Of a DNA stretch of 64,000 bases, positions 9,327 through 16,706 are shown in pieces. The first letter of the stretch is position 1; each line of letters begins with the position of its first letter. The translations under genes were made by a program, and so were the position numbers. Source of the stretch: DATBLE01 sp963719325 (GTDB taxonomy: Bacteria; Actinomycetota; Thermoleophilia; Gaiellales; Gaiellaceae); NCBI GenBank assembly GCA_963719325.1, contig CAVRBW010000025.1, positions 1 through 64,000 on the forward strand, written 5' to 3'. The notes under the pieces are model-generated. The model was not told where the DNA came from. It made no database searches and saw only the letters and a program-made list of their open reading frames with translations.

Positions 9327-9834
9327 CCGCGGCGAGGATCTCGTCCCGGAGGGGAAGACCGAACCCCGCCGCCGAGACGAGCTCGACGAGCACGACCGTC
9401 CGCCCGCGCCGGAGCAGATACAGCTCGATCGTGTCCCGGCCGGGCTCCGCCGGCCGCGAGACAGCGATCCGGTAGCCGACGGCCCGCCCGGCGGCCATGG
9501 CGTCGACGCGGCCGTGGAGCTCGCGATCGAGGTCGGCGAGGAACGGAGACGACTTCGCGCGCGACACCACCGCAACGGCGTCGGCGGTCGACGCGAAGGT
9601 GAAGGTCGTCGCCCGGATCGCGTCGCCGTTACGGACGAGCGCGGGTGAATCGGTGCGGCGGACGACGTCGAGGCCGGAGAGATCGGGAGCGAGCTCGCCG
9701 ATTCCGGGCTCGTCCGCTACCGGCCGCCATCCGGGAAGATCGACCACCCGGCTTCCGTGCCGCGAGGGCACGGCCGACGAGCCGCAGGCCGTCGCGACCA
9801 GGCAGAGCGCGGCGAGCGCGGCCAACCGCCTCAC
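9316..9834 (-). CDS. Putative lipoprotein
   Basis: A 172-residue protein with a basic start, a hydrophobic stretch and the lipobox LVATAC near residue 17, predicting a lipid-anchored extracytoplasmic protein. The rest has no recognised domain; it ends in a short alpha/beta segment, FGLPLRDEILAAVRR. The GTG at 9834 overlaps the upstream serine hydrolase stop in the GTGA manner, which supports this start over the longer frame to 9918. The function is unknown and may be linked to the neighbouring hydrolase. Confidence 0.68.
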   Translation of the reverse strand: MRRLAALAALCLVATACGSSAVPSRHGSRVVDLPGWRPVADEPGIGELAPDLSGLDVVRRTDSPALVRNGDAIRATTFTFASTADAVAVVSRAKSSPFLADLDRELHGRVDAMAAGRAVGYRIAVSRPAEPGRDTIELYLLRRGRTVVLVELVSAAGFGLPLRDEILAAVRR

Positions 9835-10640
9835 CGCCCGAGTTCGGCGAGCACCGCGTCGGAGAGCCGCGGCCACGCCTCCGCAGCCCAGTCTCCGAAC
9901 TCGAGATCGGTGAGGCACCCGAGCGCGACGCCGGCTTCTGGATCGACCCAGATGAACGTGCCGCTCCGACCGAAATGGCCGAAGGTTCGCTCCGAGTTCC
10001 TCGTCCCGGTCCAGTGCGGGGACTTGCGATCGCGGAGCTCGAAGCCGAGCCCCCAGTCGTTCGGCTCCTGCCGCCCGAACCCGGGGAGCACCCCGGTCAA
10101 GCCCGGAAAGGCAACCGCCGTCGCCTCCGCGAGTGTCTCCGCCGAGATGAGCGTCGGCGCCAGCAGCTCACGGCCCAGCGCAAGCAGGTCAGCGAGCGAT
10201 CCGAAGAGACCCGAGCCCGGACGGCCTTCGTAGCGCGCGCGCAGATCGAGCGGCGCGAGCGCAGCCTCACGCAGGTAGTCGGCGAATTCCATTGCGGCGT
10301 GCTCTGCGAGAGCGGCCCCGAGCACGTCGAAGCCGTGGTCGGAGTAGATCCGGCGCTCCCCCGGCCGCCCGATCGGGCTCGCGCCCTCGAGCGGGAGTCC
10401 CGAGGCGTGGGCGAGCAGATGGCGGAAGGTGGAGCCGGGCGGACCGGCGGAGCCGTCCAGGTCGATCGTCCCTTCTTCGGCCGCGACGAGGCAGGCGAGG
10501 GCGGTGACCGGCTTCGTCACCGAAGCCCAGCGGAACTCCCGTCGGCCGTCGCCGAGCGTCGCGACCGGCCCCTCCGCCGAGACGAGCCCGACAGCGACAT
10601 TGTCGGCAGGCCAGGCCTCTACGGCTCGCAGGGCGTCCAC
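9831..10640 (-). CDS. Beta-lactamase-fold serine hydrolase
   Basis: A class C beta-lactamase/esterase-type hydrolase of 269 residues. The nucleophile motif is ASVTKP (SxxK) near residue 40, the Tyr motif is YSDHGF, and a HFGRSGT stretch stands in for the HxG/KTG motif. No signal peptide is seen, so it is probably a cytosolic esterase or peptidase of unknown substrate. I chose the GTG at 10640, 19 bp from the divergent Rid gene; longer starts would overlap that gene. It is coupled to the lipoprotein gene. Confidence 0.78.
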   Translation of the reverse strand: MDALRAVEAWPADNVAVGLVSAEGPVATLGDGRREFRWASVTKPVTALACLVAAEEGTIDLDGSAGPPGSTFRHLLAHASGLPLEGASPIGRPGERRIYSDHGFDVLGAALAEHAAMEFADYLREAALAPLDLRARYEGRPGSGLFGSLADLLALGRELLAPTLISAETLAEATAVAFPGLTGVLPGFGRQEPNDWGLGFELRDRKSPHWTGTRNSERTFGHFGRSGTFIWVDPEAGVALGCLTDLEFGDWAAEAWPRLSDAVLAELGR

Positions 10641-10659
10641 TTCGTTGGATACTAGGGAC

Positions 10660-11040
10660 GTGGAGCGGAGGCTCATCCCCTCGGGGTCGCCGTACGAGCC
10701 GGTGATGGGCTTCTCACGGGCGGTGCGCGTCGGTCCGCACGTGTACGTCGCAGGGACGGCGCCCGTCATGCCCGACGGCGCCGATCCGCCTGCCGACGCC
10801 TTCGGTCAGACCCAACGCTGCCTCGAGATCATCCTCGCCGCCCTGCGGGAAGCAGGCGCCGGGCCCGAGCACGTGGTCCGGACGCGCATCTTCGCGACCC
10901 GCGCGGACCTCTTCGAGGACGTCGCGCGCGCCCACGGCGCGGTCTTCGGCGAGATCAGGCCGGCCTGCACGTACGTGATCACGCACCTGATCGACGAACG
11001 CTGGCTCGTCGAGATCGAGGCGGAGGCGCTGGTCGGGTGA
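10660..11040 (+). CDS. Rid-family (RidA/YjgF-like) protein
   Basis: A 126-residue protein with the Rid fold: SGSPYEPVMGFSRAVRVG, VAGTAPVMPDG, QTQRCLEIILAALREAG, and a terminal MTxVxxLIDP-like ITHLIDERWLVEIEAEA. The family hydrolyses reactive enamines/imines to keto acids, but the catalytic Arg context is not the classic RidA one, so a Rid6/7-like member is possible. The GTG start is shared closely with the divergent hydrolase promoter. The stop overlaps the next gene as GTGA. Confidence 0.82.
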   Translation: MERRLIPSGSPYEPVMGFSRAVRVGPHVYVAGTAPVMPDGADPPADAFGQTQRCLEIILAALREAGAGPEHVVRTRIFATRADLFEDVARAHGAVFGEIRPACTYVITHLIDERWLVEIEAEALVG

Positions 11041-12239
11041 AGCACGCGGTGCCCCCGTCGATCACGGGGAAAGGCGCCCGCTTCGCAGAGGCCGGCAGCG
11101 TCCTCGAGCATCGGTTCGGCGACGGCGATCCGTACACGCTCGGAGTCGAGGAGGAGTACATGCTGCTCGACCCGGAGACGTTCGACCTCGTCCAGCACGT
11201 CGACACGGTGCTGGCGGCGGTCGCCGGACACGAGCTCGAGGACCGGATCAACGCGGAGCTGATGCAGTCCGTGGTCGAGATCACGACGCCCGTCTGCCGC
11301 AGCGCGGCCGACGTCGAGCGTGAGCTGACCGCGCTCCGCTCCTACGTCGCGTCTGTGGCCGGCGACAAGGGGTTGCGCGTCGGCTCCGCCGGGACGCACC
11401 CCTTCAGCCTCTTCGAGCGCCAGCGGATCACGGCACGCGATCGGTATCACAGCCTCGTCGACCAGCTTCAGTACGTCGCCCGCCGTGAGCTGATCTTCGG
11501 GATGCACATCCACGTCGCCGTCGACGGGCCGGAGAAGGCGATCCAGGTGGTGAACGGGCTGCTCGCCCACCTCTCCCAGCTGCTGGCGCTGACGGCGAGC
11601 TCACCGTTCTGGCGCGGAGAGCCGACCGGGCTCGCTTCCAGCCGGCAGATGGTGTTCGCCGCCTTCCCCCGCTCAGGCCTGCCGCCGCGCTTTCGCGACT
11701 ACGCGGACTACGCGGAGGTCGTCGGCCAGCTCGAGCGCACCGGTTGCATCGCCGACTACACCCACATCTGGTGGGACGTGCGGCTCCACCCCCGGCTCGG
11801 CACCGTCGAGGTGCGCGTCTGCGACGCCGTCACCCGGCTCGAAGACGCAGTGGCGCTGGCCGCCTACTGCCAGGCGCTCGTCAAGCACTACTCGGAGCAG
11901 TTCGACCGCGGCCAGGAGATCCCGTCGTTCCACCGGATCCTGACCGCCGAGAACAAATGGCTTGCCGCCCGATACGGGCTCGAAGCGCCGGTGATCGACC
12001 TCACCACGGGCCGACGCAACCGAGTGCCCGTCGCCCAGCTCGTGCGCCGCACCCTTCGCGACCTGGAGCCGCACGCACGCGAGCTCGGCTCGGAGCGCGA
12101 GCTCGACGGCATCCGGGCGATCCTCGCCACGGGCAACGGCGCCGATCGGCAGCTCCGCGTCTACAACGCCAACCGCGACATCGTCGAGGTCGTCCGGGGT
12201 ATCGCCGACGCGACCGAGGCCGTCCCGACGGCCACGTAG
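11037..12239 (+). CDS. Carboxylate-amine ligase / glutamate-cysteine ligase type 2 (YbdK family)
   Basis: A 400-residue GCS2-family ligase. It contains YTLGVEEEYMLLDP near residue 36 (metal/ATP Glu cluster), ELMQSVVEITTPVC, GSAGTHPF and FGMHIHVAVDG, all family signatures, and ends in a Arg-rich R-x-YN-x-N segment. The family makes gamma-glutamyl amides; weak glutamate-cysteine ligase activity is known for E. coli YbdK, and the true substrate here is not predictable. GTG start, translationally coupled to the Rid gene. Confidence 0.87.
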   Translation: MKHAVPPSITGKGARFAEAGSVLEHRFGDGDPYTLGVEEEYMLLDPETFDLVQHVDTVLAAVAGHELEDRINAELMQSVVEITTPVCRSAADVERELTALRSYVASVAGDKGLRVGSAGTHPFSLFERQRITARDRYHSLVDQLQYVARRELIFGMHIHVAVDGPEKAIQVVNGLLAHLSQLLALTASSPFWRGEPTGLASSRQMVFAAFPRSGLPPRFRDYADYAEVVGQLERTGCIADYTHIWWDVRLHPRLGTVEVRVCDAVTRLEDAVALAAYCQALVKHYSEQFDRGQEIPSFHRILTAENKWLAARYGLEAPVIDLTTGRRNRVPVAQLVRRTLRDLEPHARELGSERELDGIRAILATGNGADRQLRVYNANRDIVEVVRGIADATEAVPTAT

Positions 12240-12249
12240 GCTCTTCTGC

Positions 12250-12948
12250 GTGCGTGCGCTCCTCGTCGCAGTCGGCGCCCTCGTTCTCGCCGGTGCCGTC
12301 GCCGCCGCCGGAGAGCCGGTCACCGTCCTGCCCAAGCCGCGGTTCAATGCACCCGCAGGCACGCCCGGCGCCGAGCGCGTGACGTTCAAGGTGCTCTCGT
12401 CGGTCTCGCTCGACCCCGGACGGCTGACGCCAAGGCGGAACCCACGCGGGCTCCGGATCGAAGGGTCTGACGGCGCGACCACACACCTGGTCGTTGCGCC
12501 CGGACGCTACGCGTTCGACTTCCGCAACTTCGCGTGGCCTCCCCGGATCGCGCCCGGCGAGCGCGAGTTCGTCTACGAGCAGGTGACGTGGGCGAAGGAG
12601 GCAGCCGGAGTGCTCTACGTCGAGACGGCGCACTCCACCTACGCGCGCTCGTCGTACGGCCTGAACGGCTACCTCAACGCCGTCGACGTGAGACGGAAGA
12701 AGCTCCTCTGGCGCAGCCCCGCGCTCGTGGCGAACGCGGCCAACTTCGTCCTGTCGGACGGCGTGATCGTCTCGGGCTACGGGTTCACCGCCGAGCGGGA
12801 CTACCTGTACGCGGTCGACCGAGCGAACGGCCACGTCGTCGGCAGAATCCTACTCCCGAGCGCCGCCGACCGGATCGTGCGCCACGGCGACACCCTCACG
12901 GTCGACACCTACGACCACCGGCTGACGATCCGCATCGTTCGCGGCTGA
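12250..12948 (+). CDS. Secreted protein of unknown function
   Basis: A 232-residue protein with an N-terminal signal peptide (VRALLVAVGALVLAGAVAAAG). The mature part resembles one or two blades of a PQQ-like propeller (YLNAVDVRRKKLLWRSPAL, YLYAVDRANGHVVGRI), so a small repeat-type binding protein is plausible. No catalytic motif was seen. It starts at a GTG 10 bp after the GCS2 gene, and its TGA overlaps the ATG of the peroxiredoxin gene, so the genes are probably cotranscribed. Confidence 0.7.
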   Translation: MRALLVAVGALVLAGAVAAAGEPVTVLPKPRFNAPAGTPGAERVTFKVLSSVSLDPGRLTPRRNPRGLRIEGSDGATTHLVVAPGRYAFDFRNFAWPPRIAPGEREFVYEQVTWAKEAAGVLYVETAHSTYARSSYGLNGYLNAVDVRRKKLLWRSPALVANAANFVLSDGVIVSGYGFTAERDYLYAVDRANGHVVGRILLPSAADRIVRHGDTLTVDTYDHRLTIRIVRG

Positions 12949-13406
12949 TGCTCGGAGTCGGCGACCGGATCCCTCGAGCGACGGTCTGGGTCGGGCCGCG
13001 AGAGCAGCACACGATCGAGGAGATCGTCGAGGACGGCCCCGTCCTGCTCGTCTTCTACCTCTTCGACTGGTCGTCGACATGAACGAACGAGCTGGAGCTC
13101 CTGCGTGACAGGAGCAGCGAGTTCGAGGCGGCAGGCGTCCGCCCGCTCGGGATCTCGCGCGACTCGCCGTGGACGCACGTCGCCTGGATGCAGACGCTCG
13201 ATCTCGACTTCGGCCTGCTCTCCGACTGGAACGGCGAGACGATCCGCGGGTTCGGCGTCGCCCAGGAGTTCCGCGGCATGCGGGACGTCGCGCGGCGGGC
13301 CGTATTCCTGATCGACCAGGAAGGGAGGGTGCGAGGGGCGTGGAGCTACGCGAACGAGCTCGTGCCGGATTTCGACGAGGTCTTGGCCGCCGCTCGGGCT
13401 TTGTAG
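12948..13406 (+). CDS. Probable selenocysteine-containing peroxiredoxin (in-frame TGA at codon 45)
   Basis: One frame runs from the ATG at 12948 to the TAG at 13404-13406, interrupted only by TGA at 13080-13082. Before it the protein reads VLLVFYLFDWSST and after it TNELELLRD; later come LGISRDSPW and RAVFLIDQEGRVR. In AhpC/TSA peroxiredoxins the peroxidatic Cys (S/T-x-x-C) sits exactly at the TGA, and no other Cys is present. Read as Sec, the product is 152 residues, a full-length 1-Cys-type peroxiredoxin with motif SSTU. Sec peroxiredoxins are known in bacteria. A SECIS-like hairpin follows. Ordinary gene callers would split or lose this gene. Alternatives are a nonsense mutation or a TGC-to-TGA sequencing error. 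Confidence 0.82.
13097..13115 (+). promoter_or_regulatory. SECIS-like hairpin downstream of the in-frame TGA
   Basis: GCTCCTG (13097-13103) and CAGGAGC (13109-13115) form a perfect 7-bp stem with the loop CGTGA. The loop starts 21 nt after the TGA and its second base is G. This agrees with the general bacterial SECIS pattern, a short apical loop with an early G about 16-37 nt after the UGA, which recruits SelB. Confidence 0.65.
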
Positions 13407-15355
13407 CGCTCGCCTGCGCCTTGTACCTGGTCGCGGCGGCGGTCGCGACCGAGCCGGCCGTCGTCCACATCTGGTCGAGCTTCATGGCCTCGGGGGCGCC
13501 TGGTCACGGTGAGGCGGCGCCGGGCGACCATCTGCAGACCGGCTATCACCTCTGGCTCGCGGGTGACCAGCTCCGGCACGGGCGGCCCCCCTGGGAGGAC
13601 CCCTACACGTTCCGGCCGGAGTCCGGCATCCAGGCGAATCCGGCCTGGTGGCCGTTCGGGCTGCCGTACTGGCCGCTCGTCCGCGCGCTCGGGCCGGTGC
13701 TGGCCTGGAACGTGTTCACGCTCCTCTGCCTCTTCGGCGCCGGCGGGCTGACGCTCGTCTGGCTCCGCGAGCTCGGCCTGTCGCGCGTCGCCGCTGCCGT
13801 CGGAGGGCTCGCGTTCGAGATCGCGCCCTACCGGATCGTGCAGAGCCGCGGCCACCTGCTCGGGCCGATCTCGCTCCTGCTGCCGCTTGCGCTCTGGGCC
13901 TTCGAACGAGCCAGGCGCACCGGCGGACAACGCTGGTGGTGGCTGTCCCGAGCCGCGCTGGTCTCGATCCCGCTCTCGGGCCAGGTGCACCTCGCCCTGG
14001 GAGCGATCCCGTTCTACGTGCTGTACGGCATCTGCCGGACCCGGGATCGGCGCGCCTGGCTCGAGACAGGTGTCGGCACCGTCGCGGCGATTCTCGCCGG
14101 CGTTCTGATCCGGCTGACGGTGATCTCGGGCTCGATCGACGAGGGCGGCCGCTCGCTCCGCGAGGTCCGCGTGTACTCGGCGACCGGGCTCGACTTCCTC
14201 TCCCGAGACGTCCGCCACGGAGCCGAGGCGTTTGTCTTCCTCGGCTGGCTGACGCCCCTCGTTGCGCTCGCGGGCCTCGCCCTCCTCGTCCGTGCCCGCG
14301 AGCGCGGCCTGGCGACACTCCTCGCGCTCGGAGCGCTCGTTCCCGTGCTGCTCTCGCTCGGGACGCACCTGCCGCTCTACTCGGCGCTCTGGCACGCCTT
14401 TCCCCCACTTCGGTACCCGCGCGTGCCCGAGCGGCTGATGCCGATCGCATGTCTGGCCCTCGCCGCGCTCGTCGCCTTCGCCGTCGAGAGCGGGCTGCGC
14501 CGTCCGGAGGCGAGGCACGTACCCCGGATCGCGCTCGCCGCCCTGGTCGCCGTCCTGCTCCTGGCCGACCTCCACATACGCGAGTTCCGTGCCTCCGCCG
14601 CGGACAGCAGCAACGCCGCCTATGCCGCCGTGCGATCGACGCCGAAAGGGGCCTTGCTCGAGCTGCCCGTCTTCCTCCCCGACATCCACTACGGCAGCGT
14701 GTACCTCTACTACGACCAGCGCATTCGCCGCCCGCGGCCGGCCGGGTATTCGACGACCGCTCCCCGGGAGGCGGATCGGGTGGCGCGCGCCCTCCAACCG
14801 CTCGGCTGCGGAGACTGGACCGATGATGCGCAGGCTCTCCTACGCCGGCTGGAGGTGACGGCGGTGGCGGTCCATCGCGGCCTCTACCTCGACAATCCGC
14901 TCTTCGCGAACACTTCCTGGATGGCGTGGCGCGCACTGGCTGCGCACGGCTGGAGGCCGCTCGCCACCGACGGAGCGGTCACGACCTTCGCCCGAGGCTC
15001 GTCGAATGCGGAGCCGCCGTTCCCGGAGCCATCGCACACCGACGCGCTCTTCTGCACCGGGTGGTACCTGCCGGATGTTCGCGGCCGCCAGATGAGCAGC
15101 AGCCATGCTGCGCTGTGGGTCTACGGCAGCGGTATCGTCCGCCTCTTTCTCGCGTCGCCGGAACCCCTCCCGGTCCGAATCTCGGTCGACGGGCGGTTCC
15201 ACTCGAAACGCACCGTCTACCGCCTGGCCGAGGCGCGGATCGGGCTCACGGGCGACCGGTGGCATCTGCTCGCGCTCGACGCCGACCGTCTCCCGGAGAT
15301 CGCCGGCAAGCCGCGGGGAGCCCGCATCGTCGGGTACGCCCTGCCCGAAGCCTAA
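13340..15355 (+). CDS. Large multi-pass membrane protein (glycosyltransferase/YfhO-like)
   Basis: About 671 residues with an N-terminal membrane helix followed by about ten further hydrophobic segments to residue 420. A soluble C-terminal half follows, with an Asp/Tyr-rich region (LPDIHYGSVYLYYDQRI) and a beta-rich end. The layout (first loop with YTFRPESGIQANPAWWP, then many helices, then a periplasmic domain) resembles GT-C fold membrane glycosyltransferases. I cannot name a substrate. GTG at 13340 overlaps the peroxiredoxin 3' end by 67 bp in another frame; later starts would cut the first helix. Confidence 0.7.
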   Translation: MELRERARAGFRRGLGRRSGFVALACALYLVAAAVATEPAVVHIWSSFMASGAPGHGEAAPGDHLQTGYHLWLAGDQLRHGRPPWEDPYTFRPESGIQANPAWWPFGLPYWPLVRALGPVLAWNVFTLLCLFGAGGLTLVWLRELGLSRVAAAVGGLAFEIAPYRIVQSRGHLLGPISLLLPLALWAFERARRTGGQRWWWLSRAALVSIPLSGQVHLALGAIPFYVLYGICRTRDRRAWLETGVGTVAAILAGVLIRLTVISGSIDEGGRSLREVRVYSATGLDFLSRDVRHGAEAFVFLGWLTPLVALAGLALLVRARERGLATLLALGALVPVLLSLGTHLPLYSALWHAFPPLRYPRVPERLMPIACLALAALVAFAVESGLRRPEARHVPRIALAALVAVLLLADLHIREFRASAADSSNAAYAAVRSTPKGALLELPVFLPDIHYGSVYLYYDQRIRRPRPAGYSTTAPREADRVARALQPLGCGDWTDDAQALLRRLEVTAVAVHRGLYLDNPLFANTSWMAWRALAAHGWRPLATDGAVTTFARGSSNAEPPFPEPSHTDALFCTGWYLPDVRGRQMSSSHAALWVYGSGIVRLFLASPEPLPVRISVDGRFHSKRTVYRLAEARIGLTGDRWHLLALDADRLPEIAGKPRGARIVGYALPEA

Positions 15356-15394
15356 GGCGAACACGATCCGACCCTCCCGCTAGATTCCCGCGGC

Positions 15395-15868
15395 GTGACC
15401 CTCGCGCTCGGTTGGTACGAATGGTTCAAGGCCGCCCACGTGCTGGCCGCCGTCCTCTGGGTCGGCGGCGGCGCGCTGGTGACGATCTACGCGTTGATGA
15501 CGCTACGGCAGAACACGCCGACCGAGATGGCGAGCCTGGCGCGCAAGATCGGGATGCTCGGCGAGCGGTTCTTCACTCCGCTCTCCTTTGCCGTGCTCGG
15601 CTTCGGCTTCGGCCTGGTCGAGAACGGCAGCTGGGGCTACGACCACTTCTTCGTCCAGTTCTCGCTGGCCGGCTGGGGTGCCTCGGCGCTGACGGGAATG
15701 TTCTTCCTCGGCCCGGAGTCGAAGAAGCTCGGCAAGCTGATGTCGACCCGGCCGCCGGAAGATCCGGAGGTGCAGTACCGGATCCGCCGAATCCTGTTCG
15801 TCGCCCGGTTCGACGTCTTGCTCCTGCTCGCGATCGTCTTCGTGATGACCGCGAAGCCGGGCTTGTAG
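15395..15868 (+). CDS. DUF2269-like integral membrane protein
   Basis: A 157-residue protein with four hydrophobic helices. The first carries the conserved KAAHVLAAVLWVGGG, typical of DUF2269/CopD-like four-helix membrane proteins with a conserved His; LARKIGMLGERFFTPLS and a C-terminal helix follow. Function unknown. GTG start, 39 bp after the previous gene. It ends 24 bp from the convergent fabI. Confidence 0.72.
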   Translation: MTLALGWYEWFKAAHVLAAVLWVGGGALVTIYALMTLRQNTPTEMASLARKIGMLGERFFTPLSFAVLGFGFGLVENGSWGYDHFFVQFSLAGWGASALTGMFFLGPESKKLGKLMSTRPPEDPEVQYRIRRILFVARFDVLLLLAIVFVMTAKPGL

Positions 15869-15892
15869 AAGCCGATCAGCGGAGCGGTTCCG

Positions 15893-16669
15893 TCACATCC
15901 CCATCGAGTGGTAGCCGGAGTCGACGTAGAGCGTCGTCGCGGTGACATTCCGTGCGTCGTCCGAGAGCAAGTAGGCGGCTGCAGCGCCGACGTCGTCGGC
16001 ACCGACGTGACGGTGCAGCGGGGCCCGTTCCTCGACGATCGCCTCCATCGTCGGGAAGCCGGCGATCGACCGGGCGGCGAGCGTGCGCACCGGCCCGGCG
16101 GAGATGGCGTTCACGCGGACGTTCTTCGGGCCGAGATCCCACGCGAGATATCGCACCGACGCGTCGAGCGTCGCCTTCGCGACCCCCATGACGTTGTAGT
16201 GCGGCACGGCGCGAACGCCGCCCAGATACGTCATCGTCAGGATCGAGCCGCCGCCGGCCGCCTCCATCAGCGGCTCGGCCGCGCGGGCACAGGCGATCAG
16301 CGAGTAGGCGCTCACGTCGACGGCGAGCCAGAAGCGATCCCGTGGCGTGTCGGTGAAGCGCCCTTCGAGGTCCTCCGCGGCGGCGAACGCGACCGAATGA
16401 ACGAGCAGATCGAGGCTGCCGCCGAAGATCTCTCCGACTTCCGAGAAGACGCGGGCGATGTCCTCGTCCGAGCGAACGTCGCAGGCCGTGACGAGCGGGC
16501 TCGAGACGCTCTCCGCCAGCTCGCGCACCGAGGACTCGATCCGCTCGCCCTGGAAGGTGAACGCCAGCTCCGCGCCTCCTTCGGCCAGCCGGCGCGCGAT
16601 CCCCCACGCAATCGAGCGCTTGTTGGCCACACCGAGAACGAGCCCGCGCTTGCCCGAGAAATCCGCCAT
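15893..16669 (-). CDS. fabI: Enoyl-[acyl-carrier-protein] reductase (NADH), FabI
   Basis: A 258-residue atypical SDR that reduces trans-2-enoyl-ACP in the last step of fatty-acid elongation. The nucleotide-binding N-terminus is GLVLGVANKRSIAWGIA; the catalytic pair is in HYNVMGVAKATLD (Tyr-x6-Lys, the FabI signature); NAISAGPVRTLAA follows, and the C-terminus ends VDSGYHSMGM. Normal length. It is a stand-alone gene, divergent from the protease gene with a 37-bp gap. It is the family inhibited by triclosan and isoniazid-type compounds. Confidence 0.95.
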   Translation of the reverse strand: MADFSGKRGLVLGVANKRSIAWGIARRLAEGGAELAFTFQGERIESSVRELAESVSSPLVTACDVRSDEDIARVFSEVGEIFGGSLDLLVHSVAFAAAEDLEGRFTDTPRDRFWLAVDVSAYSLIACARAAEPLMEAAGGGSILTMTYLGGVRAVPHYNVMGVAKATLDASVRYLAWDLGPKNVRVNAISAGPVRTLAARSIAGFPTMEAIVEERAPLHRHVGADDVGAAAAYLLSDDARNVTATTLYVDSGYHSMGM

Positions 16670-16706
16670 CCGGCGAGTCTAAACGGCTTCAGATACCCTG
16701 GCGGCC

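Noticed and set aside
12534..13082. Plus-strand ORF ending at the TGA of the peroxiredoxin
   Set aside because: Only its last 44 codons, from the ATG at 12948, are homologous; the earlier part is a shadow of the secreted-protein gene.
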